DNA of 57,641 nucleotides from Candidatus Saccharimonadota bacterium (lineage in GTDB: Bacteria > Patescibacteriota > Saccharimonadia > Saccharimonadales > Saccharimonadaceae): assembly GCA_030645815.1 (NCBI GenBank), contig JAUSMW010000030.1, forward strand, positions 1 to 57,641, in the 5' to 3' direction. The notes beneath the pieces were generated by a model that saw nothing but the letters and a program-made list of their open reading frames with translations, ran no database searches and was not told the DNA's origin. Shown here piece by piece: positions 50,361-57,641 of this stretch; position 1 is the stretch's first letter, and each line of letters opens with the position of its first letter. Both the position numbers and the translations under genes were made by a program.

Positions 50361-51605
50361 TTATAGCACTTCGCGGTTGCTCATGTATGGACGCAAGGCC
50401 TCGGGAACTTGTAGTTTTCCGTCTTCTTGTTGATAATTCTCGATTATTGCAATCAGTGAACGAGTGGTAGCAACTGCTGTACCATTAAGTGTGTGGAGAG
50501 TTTCGACTTTGCCATCATTTTTTCGCACTCGAATGTTCAAATTGCGCGCCTGGAAATCTGTACAGTTTGAACAGCTGGTCAGTTCACGGTATTCATTATC
50601 AACACTAGACCAATATTCTAGGTCGTATTTTTTGGCAGCAGGCGCGCCTAGATCGCCAGATGCAATATTAATAACGTGGTATGGAATGCCTAGTGACTGC
50701 CATAATTCCTCTTCGATTTCACGGATTTTTTCATGCATCTCACCGCTAGCTTCGGGGGTTGTCAGCGCATACATTTCTAGTTTGTTAAACTGATGTACGC
50801 GAAAAAGGCCACGAGTGTGCTTGCCATATGTACCGGCTTCTTTACGATAACAAGGGCTGAGCGCTGTATACAATAGGGGCAAGTTCTTCTCATCAATCAC
50901 TTCATTGCTATGATATCCGGTCAATGGTATTTCTGATGTTGCTATTAATGATAAATCTTCACCCTCTATATAATATTCGTCACTTTGTTCGCTGCTACGA
51001 GGAGCAAAGCCGGTGCCTGTAGCGGTTTTGCTATTCACCATATGTGGCACACTCATGAATGTAAAGCCTTTTTTCCCTACAAAGTCTATTGCATATTGTA
51101 TTAGTGCTTGCTCGAGTAATGCTAAATCACCTTTGAGGTAGTAGAACTTTGAACCAGCTACTTTGGCACCACGCTCAAAGTCTACCCAATCACGGGCCAG
51201 TGCAAAATCCAGGTGATCTTTGCTATCAGATTTATTTTCACCCCATCGTCCCACTTCGACACTTTTTTCTTCGGCACCAATTGGTACCTCATCTTGAACA
51301 AAGTTAGGAATCTGCGATATTAATTCAGTAAATTCTTGTTCAGCTAAATTGAGATTTACTTCTATGCTTGAAAGTTTCTCTTTTAGCTCTTTACCTTTTT
51401 CAACTAGCTCTACTTCGGGCCTGCCGCCTTTCATTTTGTCTGCAATTTCATTGCGCTTTGCACGCAACTCTTCGGCTTGCTGCTGCAATTTTCGGCGTAG
51501 TATGTCGACTTCTAAAACCAAATCAACATCGACGTTATAACCTTTTTTATCTGCCGACTCACGGACAAGCTGAGGGTTTTCGCGTAGAATTTTTATATCA
51601 ATCAT
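50361..51605 (-). CDS. serS: Seryl-tRNA synthetase
   Basis: 414 aa, class II. N-terminal coiled-coil arm (about 28-105) for the long variable arm of tRNA-Ser, then FTFMSVPHMVNSKTATGTGF, TSEIPLTGYHSNEVIDEKNLPLLYTALSPCYRKEAGTYGKHTRGLFRVHQFNKLE (motif 2) and LNGTAVATTRSLIAIIENYQ (motif 3). TATAAT (51613-51618) ends seven bases before the ATG and overlaps the end of the upstream gene, implying a leaderless mRNA. Confidence 0.96.
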   Translation of the reverse strand: MIDIKILRENPQLVRESADKKGYNVDVDLVLEVDILRRKLQQQAEELRAKRNEIADKMKGGRPEVELVEKGKELKEKLSSIEVNLNLAEQEFTELISQIPNFVQDEVPIGAEEKSVEVGRWGENKSDSKDHLDFALARDWVDFERGAKVAGSKFYYLKGDLALLEQALIQYAIDFVGKKGFTFMSVPHMVNSKTATGTGFAPRSSEQSDEYYIEGEDLSLIATSEIPLTGYHSNEVIDEKNLPLLYTALSPCYRKEAGTYGKHTRGLFRVHQFNKLEMYALTTPEASGEMHEKIREIEEELWQSLGIPYHVINIASGDLGAPAAKKYDLEYWSSVDNEYRELTSCSNCTDFQARNLNIRVRKNDGKVETLHTLNGTAVATTRSLIAIIENYQQEDGKLQVPEALRPYMSNREVL

Positions 51606-51613
51606 AGAACCTA

Positions 51614-52678
51614 TTATACAACAGTCTTCGCTTTAGTTACTTCTCGAGCTAACTTGCCGACATGTTGTTTTTTCTTTTGTTGATAATTGTATATATAGAT
51701 TGCCAATGCAGTTACCAGGTATGTGGCACCAAAAGATACCACCGTCCACGCACCAACTGACGTAAAATGCTGGATAGTGTCCTCGGTTAGTTGTGTTTGC
51801 TCACCAGGAACGAACTTTGACAAAAAGTGCTGGGCAATCAGCCACTGGGAGCTTGCAGCGTATATAACTAGCAAAAGCCCGGTTGTTAATAATGGGTGTG
51901 CAACTAGCGACAAAAAAGTCCTTCGCTCGCGAGTCAAACCATACATTCCAGACACAACCAAGAGCGTCAAAATAATCAATATATAAAACGAGTTTTTCAA
52001 AATACTAAAAGTAAAAGGAATTGATACGCCCTGAACATTGTTATCGAGCTCCGCTAAAGCTCCATTATTTTGCATTACATTTGTACCACCAGGTAAATTT
52101 GATGAAGCAGCTTGGGTTACGTCAGCAGCCTGAGATGTGCTCGTGGTCAAAGCTTCCTTTAGTACCATGGCGTCTAGATTTGCCGGTCGACAAACTTGCA
52201 ACAAAGCTGTTGGGTCAATTGATTGCTGTAGTTGCTCTGCGCTGCAAATTGGTTTAGTAAAGGTGGTTTTGACTATTTCATCTGCTAGACCACTCATCAA
52301 AACCTGCGTGTTAGCGTTGAAATCAAACTTTATTACTAATTTTTGATGCTTGCCGTTTAACCATGAATAGCTATCATCTATCAAACTCTCGGACTTTTTC
52401 TGTACATCGCTAGCCGGAAAAGCTTTTAATGAAATATCCTTGATTGTGTCTGTAGATAAACCATAACTCGCGCCAGTAGGCTCTATTGAGGCCTGAGCAG
52501 CACTAGCCGCAGATTTACTTAGGCTAGTATACATACCAGATTCCCTCAAAATATTTTTGACAGTCATTGGCTGTGAAAAAACGAACGTGAATAAAAAAGC
52601 AGAAGGCAGTAAAAAGAGGAATAGAACTAATAGAGCCCTACTGATCCACAACCCAGCTTTTTTAAAATACTGTTTCAT
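51614..52678 (-). CDS. Hypothetical multi-pass membrane protein, 354 aa
   Basis: One N-terminal membrane segment (about 12-34), an external region of ~190 residues with helical, Gln/Ala/Ser-rich stretches and two Cys (about 142 and 158), then three membrane segments (about 228-247, 258-278, 308-332) and a basic cytoplasmic tail. I do not recognise the family. General layout resembles the 409-aa protein at 21.5 kb, which may point to a common lineage-specific family. Confidence 0.65.
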   Translation of the reverse strand: MKQYFKKAGLWISRALLVLFLFLLPSAFLFTFVFSQPMTVKNILRESGMYTSLSKSAASAAQASIEPTGASYGLSTDTIKDISLKAFPASDVQKKSESLIDDSYSWLNGKHQKLVIKFDFNANTQVLMSGLADEIVKTTFTKPICSAEQLQQSIDPTALLQVCRPANLDAMVLKEALTTSTSQAADVTQAASSNLPGGTNVMQNNGALAELDNNVQGVSIPFTFSILKNSFYILIILTLLVVSGMYGLTRERRTFLSLVAHPLLTTGLLLVIYAASSQWLIAQHFLSKFVPGEQTQLTEDTIQHFTSVGAWTVVSFGATYLVTALAIYIYNYQQKKKQHVGKLAREVTKAKTVV

Positions 52679-52714
52679 TGATGTGCATACCCTTTAGCAT
52701 AAGCACATTATATA

Positions 52715-53710
52715 CTACTCGGGTTTTTCAATTTCTGTGATATTACTAGCATTTGATCTAATGATAAAATTTACTCCCAAGGGTATACCTGCAGTAATAT
52801 ATTTTTGTTCGTATATACCATTTTTTACCTCATGTATATCTGCCACTAGTGCTGGAATAGATACCTCTTTAGAAAAACGAGGTTTTGAACCTTGACCATA
52901 TATAAATTTGGGAATCATTTTGACATGACTAGGTACAACTAAGGCACTTTCCCAACCATCCACAATGGTAGTTGCTGTAATGTCACCGTCACTATCCATA
53001 ATATGTATGGGACCCTTTACTAAAGCTGAGTAAGGTATCACTTTATCAAATTCTAGTAGTACATTTGTATACGATTCAACCATATTTCTTTGTGTATCGA
53101 CATCTTCGACTGGCCCGTGGCTCAAGCCGAAGCCTCCCAATGCATTAAGTGCATCAACTTCATTCTTGGTATTCAATAATCTATCATCTAAATCCTCCAG
53201 AACTTCTGGTACATAAGTTTGAAGATACTCTTGTATATCGTACCTATTATCATCACGTGGTTTTATATGAACTTCATCTAATCGCGCCCATCCTATAAAT
53301 TGAGGTACACTTTTGTTTGCCGGAGGACTAACAAGACCATCTTGCCTCATATCAAAGGAAAAAGTATGACCATATTGCTCCGCCGTATCGTCTCCAAGTG
53401 TCATGGCAGCAAAGCCTTTTGCCAAGACTGGGGCCTCGTTAATAGTAACTTGTTTTGCAACTATAGTTTCTTGATCTTCAGGGGTGAATTTAAAATATAT
53501 TACCTTACCCGACATCGTAACAACACTACCTAAAAACGGTAAAAGACCTTCGCATTCATTAATTAAGGCTCTCAGATGACCCTCTTCGCCGTCAAACCCT
53601 CCTTCGATAATAATCTCATTTATATCCCTTACATCCTGAAAGGCCTTGTTGACTTTTTCATCTTCAGGAAAAACGGCATCAATAACTTCTCTTGGGTCAA
53701 ATTCACTCAC
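52715..53710 (-). CDS. Hypothetical soluble protein, 331 aa
   Basis: GTG start at 53710; the nearby ATG (53718) stops after two further codons. Acidic, no signal peptide or membrane segment. Segments such as LPFLGSVVTMSGKVIYFKF and VIPYSALVKGPIHIMDSDGDITATTIVDGWESAL suggest beta-rich domains. I do not recognise a family and no catalytic motif stands out. Codon use is like that of the neighbours except for a somewhat lower G+C content. Confidence 0.55.
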   Translation of the reverse strand: MSEFDPREVIDAVFPEDEKVNKAFQDVRDINEIIIEGGFDGEEGHLRALINECEGLLPFLGSVVTMSGKVIYFKFTPEDQETIVAKQVTINEAPVLAKGFAAMTLGDDTAEQYGHTFSFDMRQDGLVSPPANKSVPQFIGWARLDEVHIKPRDDNRYDIQEYLQTYVPEVLEDLDDRLLNTKNEVDALNALGGFGLSHGPVEDVDTQRNMVESYTNVLLEFDKVIPYSALVKGPIHIMDSDGDITATTIVDGWESALVVPSHVKMIPKFIYGQGSKPRFSKEVSIPALVADIHEVKNGIYEQKYITAGIPLGVNFIIRSNASNITEIEKPE

Positions 53711-53759
53711 TCAGGCATTCATCTTTCTGCCCACCATTACTTTGTTTAATTATAATGAA

Positions 53760-54179
53760 TTAGCTCTTGTTGCGCAAACGGCGTTTGATGGTCTTTGCCA
53801 CGGCTTTACGCTCATCCTCGTTGTCGCCTACACCATGTTCTTCAAGCGCAATGATTATTTCTTTGTCGAGCGCGAGGTCTTCACGCAGCGCACGCTCCAT
53901 TGTTTTGTCTTCTTTGATCAAGAGTTCTATCATTTCACTCGATTCTTGAACTAGCCTTGCTGCCTTTTTCGTGACTTTTACTTGGCGTAGTATTGAAACA
54001 CTTTGTAACGTAGTCATAACAAGTGCAGCAACGCTGATAATAAACGCGATTAGACTAAAGGCAATATCTGTCGGACGTTTGTCCAGATTAGTTATAAACA
54101 GTACCATCAGACCAACAATCGCGATGCCAACAAATATCCTCAAGAGTACATAAAAGATTTGTTCGCTTTTGTCGTTCAT
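53760..54179 (-). CDS. Small two-TM membrane protein with charged tail
   Basis: 139 aa. Two membrane segments (about 9-30 and 38-60) and a long charged helix after them (VKVTKKAARLVQESSEMIELLIKEDKTM), possibly coiled coil, on the cytoplasmic side. The start overlaps the LysRS stop (ATGA), so it is translated after lysS. Function unknown. Confidence 0.65.
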   Translation of the reverse strand: MNDKSEQIFYVLLRIFVGIAIVGLMVLFITNLDKRPTDIAFSLIAFIISVAALVMTTLQSVSILRQVKVTKKAARLVQESSEMIELLIKEDKTMERALREDLALDKEIIIALEEHGVGDNEDERKAVAKTIKRRLRNKS

Positions 54180-55696
54180 AGTTTAATGTCCGGGTAAATA
54201 GTTTTAGTAACTTCATCTACTTCGCTACGTAATTGCGGGAATGGTACACCTTCACGAGCTGTGACGCCTTCTAGTATCCAGAACAGTCTTTCTGCATGTC
54301 CATAGCCACAAGCTGGAGGCATACCGTACTCGAGCATTTCTACAAAGTCAATATCCATCATCATTGCTTCATCATCACCTTCTTCACGCATCTTTTGCTG
54401 GTCGGAGAATCTTTGTAACTGGTCTATTGGATTGTTTAGCTCGGAATAGGCCTTAGATGCTTCGGTACCACCGAGTAATAGGTTAAATTGCTCTGTCAAA
54501 CGCGAATCTTTAGCTTGTAGTTTCGCTAAAGGCTGCAAAAAGTCCGGTACATCGACAAGATACGCAGGGCCGGCTATCTCTACTCGTATCTTTTTCCATA
54601 GTTTGTCGATAACTCGTGATTTGTTATCAATCTTTTCAACTTCACCACCTATTTTCTTGAGCTGTTCAACTGCCTGTTCGAGCGTACATTCAAACACGTC
54701 CAAGCCGTAGCGTTCTTTTATCTTCTCGACAAAACTAACTCGAGGCCAATCCTCGTTATCTTGACCTAAATCAACTTCTTGGCCATTAGCCAGTGTGAAT
54801 TTGCGTGTACCCCAAGTCTTATCTGCAATAAAACGAACCATTTCTTGAGTAAATTTCATGCCATCTTCCCAGTCGGCATACGCCCAGTACCATTCCATCG
54901 CTACATGCTCTGGTAGATGTTCATCGCTGTAGTTTTCGTTACGAAAACGAGGGCCAATATCAAAAACTTTCTCATAACCACCACCAAGTAGTCTTTTTAG
55001 AGGTAGTTCGTGGCTAATTCTCAGATAAAAATCTTGGTCTAGCGCATCCATATGTGTCACGAAAGGGTTAGCATCAGCTCCACCTGTTGTATGTTCAAGA
55101 ACAGGAATATTAATTTCCAAAAAGTCGTTATCGAGCAAAAATTGCCGAGTAGCTTGCCAAAACTCAGAGCGGCGGACAAAGCGATCGAAAACATCTTGGT
55201 TGATGTTTGTGTCGATATAACGTCGACGCATACGTTCCTCTTTGTTTGTGAAACCGTCTTGGCTAACTGGCATTGGTCGCAAGGACTTTGTGAGTAGTCG
55301 TAATTTTTTCACGCCTAGTGATATCTCGCCTGTCTGAGTTTTGATTATTTGTCCACTCGCCTGCACAAAATCACCGCTATCGAGTAGGTTGATTTGCTCT
55401 AGACCTAACTGAGATTGTTCTGCATCCAAAGGTTCGATCTCGCCGTCACGCAAAAAGAGCTGTAGTGAACCAGATGTATCTTTGATAACTATAAATGCTA
55501 GTTTGCCGAATTTTCGTATGCTAATAATGCGCCCTACTAGTGCTGCATCTTGACCTTCAAGCTCAGAAAAATTCTCGGTCACATTAGCCAAGGTATGCGT
55601 TCGCTCTGCTTTTGCAGGGTATGCATTAACACCAAGCTGCTTTAGTTCATCAAGCTTGCGTAGTCGCTCGTCACGAAGTTCTTTTAGAGTTGCCAT
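54176..55696 (-). CDS. lysS: Lysyl-tRNA synthetase, class II
   Basis: 506 aa. N-terminal OB-fold anticodon-binding domain (about 55-150, ALVGRIISIRKFGKLAFIVIKD), then MRRRYIDTNINQDV, FLEINIPVLEHTTGGADANPFVTHMDALDQDFYLRISHELPLKRLLGGGYEKVFDIGPRFRNE (motif 2) and GYGHAERLFWILEG toward motif 3. TATAAT (55705-55710) ends eight bases before the ATG, consistent with a leaderless mRNA. Confidence 0.96.
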   Translation of the reverse strand: MATLKELRDERLRKLDELKQLGVNAYPAKAERTHTLANVTENFSELEGQDAALVGRIISIRKFGKLAFIVIKDTSGSLQLFLRDGEIEPLDAEQSQLGLEQINLLDSGDFVQASGQIIKTQTGEISLGVKKLRLLTKSLRPMPVSQDGFTNKEERMRRRYIDTNINQDVFDRFVRRSEFWQATRQFLLDNDFLEINIPVLEHTTGGADANPFVTHMDALDQDFYLRISHELPLKRLLGGGYEKVFDIGPRFRNENYSDEHLPEHVAMEWYWAYADWEDGMKFTQEMVRFIADKTWGTRKFTLANGQEVDLGQDNEDWPRVSFVEKIKERYGLDVFECTLEQAVEQLKKIGGEVEKIDNKSRVIDKLWKKIRVEIAGPAYLVDVPDFLQPLAKLQAKDSRLTEQFNLLLGGTEASKAYSELNNPIDQLQRFSDQQKMREEGDDEAMMMDIDFVEMLEYGMPPACGYGHAERLFWILEGVTAREGVPFPQLRSEVDEVTKTIYPDIKL

Positions 55697-55734
55697 TGCT
55701 ACATATTATACCCTATTCATAACCGAAATATGAT

Positions 55735-55763
55735 TAGACATTTACAAAAACATGTTATATAAT
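55735..55763 (+). promoter_or_regulatory. Promoter of the 118-aa membrane gene
   Basis: TAGACA (55735-55740), 17 bases, TATAAT (55758-55763). The predicted leader is about 40 nt and includes TTCTTGG (55773-55779) and CTGGA (55799-55803), both complementary to the 3' side of the gene. Confidence 0.7.
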
Positions 55764-55809
55764 AATTACATATTCTTGGAAACTACTGAGATACGAACCT
55801 GGAGGTCGG

Positions 55810-56166
55810 ATGAACGCATACAAGCCAAGCCCACTCAGAAAAATCACGGCAATATTCATCACTCTGATGAATATTGTTCTGTTCTGCATCATCGGGATTG
55901 GACTGTCTGTTGTCGTGTTGAAGCTTGCTGGAATGCCCGCATACATCGACACGGCAACCTTGGTTGCACTCAGCATGCCGTTGGGTGTAATCTGGCTCTG
56001 TGCATGCATAGTCAGTTATGAATTCCTCGGATTATGGGCTCAGCCGCCCGGTACGAACCGATGGATTGTGCAAAATCTGTTCATGACCGTTCTGCCGCTG
56101 GTGCTCTACCTGCGTTGGGTTGCGAACAACAGCGACCCTACGGTGAACAGACCGCCATACTTCTAA
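55810..56166 (+). CDS. G+C-rich three-TM membrane protein, 118 aa
   Basis: ATG with SD GGAGG five bases upstream. Three hydrophobic segments (about 11-33, 40-62 and 85-103) in a small basic protein. No family recognised. Codon usage and G+C content stand apart from neighbours and resemble the three Clp-N genes at 42-44 kb. Leader and trailer carry short complementary segments in nested order (TTCTTGG/CCAAGAA and CTGGA/TCCAG), a weak version of the panhandle layout there, and the inner one overlaps the SD. Confidence 0.65.
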   Translation: MNAYKPSPLRKITAIFITLMNIVLFCIIGIGLSVVVLKLAGMPAYIDTATLVALSMPLGVIWLCACIVSYEFLGLWAQPPGTNRWIVQNLFMTVLPLVLYLRWVANNSDPTVNRPPYF

Positions 56167-56185
56167 AAGTCCAGACCAAGAAGAC

Positions 56186-56214
56186 GCCCACCTGACAACG
56201 ATGATCAGGTGGGC
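56186..56214 (+). terminator. Terminator after the 118-aa gene
   Basis: GCCCACCTGA (56186-56195) with TCAGGTGGGC (56205-56214) forms a perfect 10-bp stem, 9-base loop, followed by TTTAAAATTT. The GC-rich stem resembles the hairpins after the Clp-N genes. Confidence 0.75.
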
Positions 56215-56236
56215 TTTAAAATTTCCTTCTACTTAA

Positions 56237-56692
56237 TTAGCCTATTTTTTCGATAACGTACTTAGTTTTACCTTTTGGAGTAGTGATTTCTACAGATTCA
56301 CCAGCTTTTTTACCTAGTAGTGCTTTGCCAATTGGTGATTGGTCGCTAATCTTACCATTAGCTGGGTCGGCTTCAACTGGACCAACTAGTTGATACGATA
56401 CTTTTTTGCTGTTAACTTTCAGTTCAATCTTTGAACCAACCACAACAGTTGAGCCTTTTTTAGGTGCGATGATTTCAGCATTTAACAGGATGTCTTCTAT
56501 CTCTGCAATGCGAGTTTCTGCTTGCCCTTGTTCGTCACGAGCAGCATCATAGTCTGCGTTTTCACTGAGGTCACCTAGCTCACGGGCTGCTGCGATTTTT
56601 TCGGCAATGGCGCCACGTGATGCTTTGAGCTCTGCTAGTTCAGTCTCTAAATCTTTGCGACCTTCCGTTGTAATCTGGTATTGTTTCTTCAT
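56237..56692 (-). CDS. greA: Transcript cleavage factor GreA
   Basis: 151 aa. The N-terminal coiled coil carries the catalytic acidic tip in ARELGDLSENADYDAARDEQG (Asp/Glu pair that coordinates Mg in RNA polymerase), and the FKBP-like C-terminal domain includes ISDQSPIGKALLGKKAGESVEI. GreA rescues backtracked polymerase. SD AGGAGGAAG precedes the ATG. Confidence 0.95.
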   Translation of the reverse strand: MKKQYQITTEGRKDLETELAELKASRGAIAEKIAAARELGDLSENADYDAARDEQGQAETRIAEIEDILLNAEIIAPKKGSTVVVGSKIELKVNSKKVSYQLVGPVEADPANGKISDQSPIGKALLGKKAGESVEITTPKGKTKYVIEKIG

Positions 56693-56727
56693 CTATCTCT
56701 TCCTCCTGAATTGCTAATGTCAATATA

Positions 56728-56759
56728 AAAAGCGTCCAAACGGTGGGCGCCCAGTCCTT
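56728..56759. terminator. Possible bidirectional terminator between proS and greA
   Basis: GCGTCC (56732-56737) and GGGCGC (56745-56750) form a short stem, with an A-rich stretch on one side and a T-rich stretch on the other. It would end proS transcription before greA, but the stem is short and one position pairs only as G.U on the plus strand. Confidence 0.35.
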
Positions 56760-56780
56760 TTTATTTTTGTATCTTTCTCT

Positions 56781-57641
56781 TTAGGTACCTAGCTTAGCAA
56801 GGAGCGCCTCAATCGTCAACAGCTCACTATCCGAACTAGTTCTGCCTTGGTATTCAACCTGACCATTTAACTTGTCGCTCACGACGACTCGATGAGGTAA
56901 GCCAATCAGTTCAGCATCTGCGAACTTTAGACCTGGTCTTTCATCACGGTCGTCCCACAACACTGTGATGCCTTTTTCAATTAATGCGTCGTATACAGAT
57001 TGAGACTGATTTGATGTATCACCAATCTGCACTAGATAAACACGAAATGGTGCTATATTGTCCGGCCACACCAAGCCTTTGTCATCAGCAAAATGCTCGG
57101 CAATAACACCCATCAAACGACTGATGCCTATACCGTAACAACCGGCGATAATTGATTGCTTTTGACCATTTTCATCGTTGAAATATACATCTAATGCGTC
57201 GGTATATTTGCTCTCTAGATGAAATGTATTCCCAACCTCTACGCCACGTTTTTCTACCAACGTATTTTTGTCTAAACCTAATTTTTCTAGATTTGCATCT
57301 GTCATAATCTCTTTGTTAATAGCGATTTTTTTAGCTTCATCAACAAAAATCGTGTCTTCGCCTACAGGACTGAGTGTCTGAAATTCATCAGAAAAACGCT
57401 TTGTAAAAATACCACCATCAGCGTAGGTACGGAGAGTTATGTCGCCAAGTCCAAGGCGATTATAGATACTGTGATATGCACCAACAGTACGTTCGTACTG
57501 CTTTTCATGCTCCTCTTGTGTCCTAGAAAAGCTATACATATCTTTCATCAAAAATTCACGGCCACGTAGCAACCCGCTTTTTGCACGCAGCTCGTTACGA
57601 AACTTTGCACCTATTTGATATACAGAAAACGGTAGGTCTTT
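56781..57641 (-). CDS. proS: Prolyl-tRNA synthetase, 5' part outside the window
   Basis: The last 286 residues are present; the frame stays open to the window edge and the missing N-terminus lies beyond 57641. QIGAKFRNELRAKSGLLRGREFLMKDMYSF is motif 2 of class II ProRS, CYGIGISRLMGVIAEHF is motif 3, and the C-terminal anticodon-binding domain has PFRVYLVQIGD and VLWDDRDERPGLKFADAELIGLPHRVVVS. There is no room for the large INS editing domain between motifs 2 and 3, so it is a reduced-type ProRS. Confidence 0.93.
   Translation of the reverse strand, partial: KDLPFSVYQIGAKFRNELRAKSGLLRGREFLMKDMYSFSRTQEEHEKQYERTVGAYHSIYNRLGLGDITLRTYADGGIFTKRFSDEFQTLSPVGEDTIFVDEAKKIAINKEIMTDANLEKLGLDKNTLVEKRGVEVGNTFHLESKYTDALDVYFNDENGQKQSIIAGCYGIGISRLMGVIAEHFADDKGLVWPDNIAPFRVYLVQIGDTSNQSQSVYDALIEKGITVLWDDRDERPGLKFADAELIGLPHRVVVSDKLNGQVEYQGRTSSDSELLTIEALLAKLGT

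Noticed and set aside
55755-56009. Minus-strand ORF opposite the 118-aa membrane gene
   Set aside because: No promoter or SD; the plus-strand gene has a promoter, strong SD and terminator.
1-57641. CRISPR array, tRNA, rRNA, IS element or prophage
   Set aside because: No regularly spaced repeats, tRNA-like folds, transposase, integrase or phage genes were seen on either strand.

Overview
The window looks like a small-genome Patescibacteria (CPR) chromosome, most probably a Saccharibacteria (TM7) relative. This is inferred from a compact, mostly minus-strand layout with many overlapping genes, short versions of standard bacterial proteins, pseudopilins, a coupling-type secretion ATPase beside a sigma-region-4/HARE protein, and a division cluster without most mur genes. 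UGA reads as stop (an intact RF2 gene is present), which argues against the UGA-recoding SR1/Gracilibacteria lineages. No rRNA, tRNA, CRISPR array, IS element or prophage was seen.

Layout. 0-4 kb: a plus-strand sigma-like/HARE regulator and a VirD4/TraD-type ATPase, then a 670-base convergent gap holding a probable structured RNA. 4.5-12.7 kb: a minus-strand dcw cluster, mraZ-rsmH-(20-aa ORF)-ftsL-ftsI-mraY-ftsW-murG-ftsQ, with MraZ boxes upstream and a long-range stem over the rsmH start. 12.9-24.6 kb: LssY-like protein, PIF1-like helicase, SGNH hydrolase, DEAD-box helicase, RND exporter, small unknowns, aldo/keto reductase, PCMT-like methyltransferase. 24.6-34.3 kb: pilin, PNPOx-like and NUDIX proteins, GlyRS, RecO, two-component parts, exonuclease VII, a flippase-like membrane protein, a Trm11-like methyltransferase and bL27. 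34.4-42 kb: response regulator, C-terminal processing protease, PcsB-like CHAP hydrolase with FtsX and FtsE, a CPBP-like protein, two pilins, RF2. 42-44 kb: three tandem G+C-rich genes for stand-alone Clp N-domain proteins. 44-57.6 kb: MurI, MurD, M16 peptidase, SecA, HPF, SerRS, unknown membrane proteins, LysRS, a G+C-rich 118-aa membrane protein, GreA and a partial ProRS.

Most unusual features. (1) Each Clp-N gene sits between inverted arms: an outer 20-24 nt pair and an inner 7-11 nt pair beside the Shine-Dalgarno and the stop codon. The inner pair covaries between units and the outer pair differs almost only by G.U-compatible changes, so the three mRNAs can probably close into panhandles. 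The 118-aa membrane gene shows a weaker version. (2) Two copies of an unrecognised ~95-nt three-stem RNA with compensatory changes lie at 17.6 and 34.3 kb. (3) A 25-nt-arm stem spans the mraZ-rsmH gap and covers the rsmH ribosome site. (4) At more than twenty genes a TATAAT-like box ends only 6-10 nt before the start codon, implying widespread leaderless transcription.
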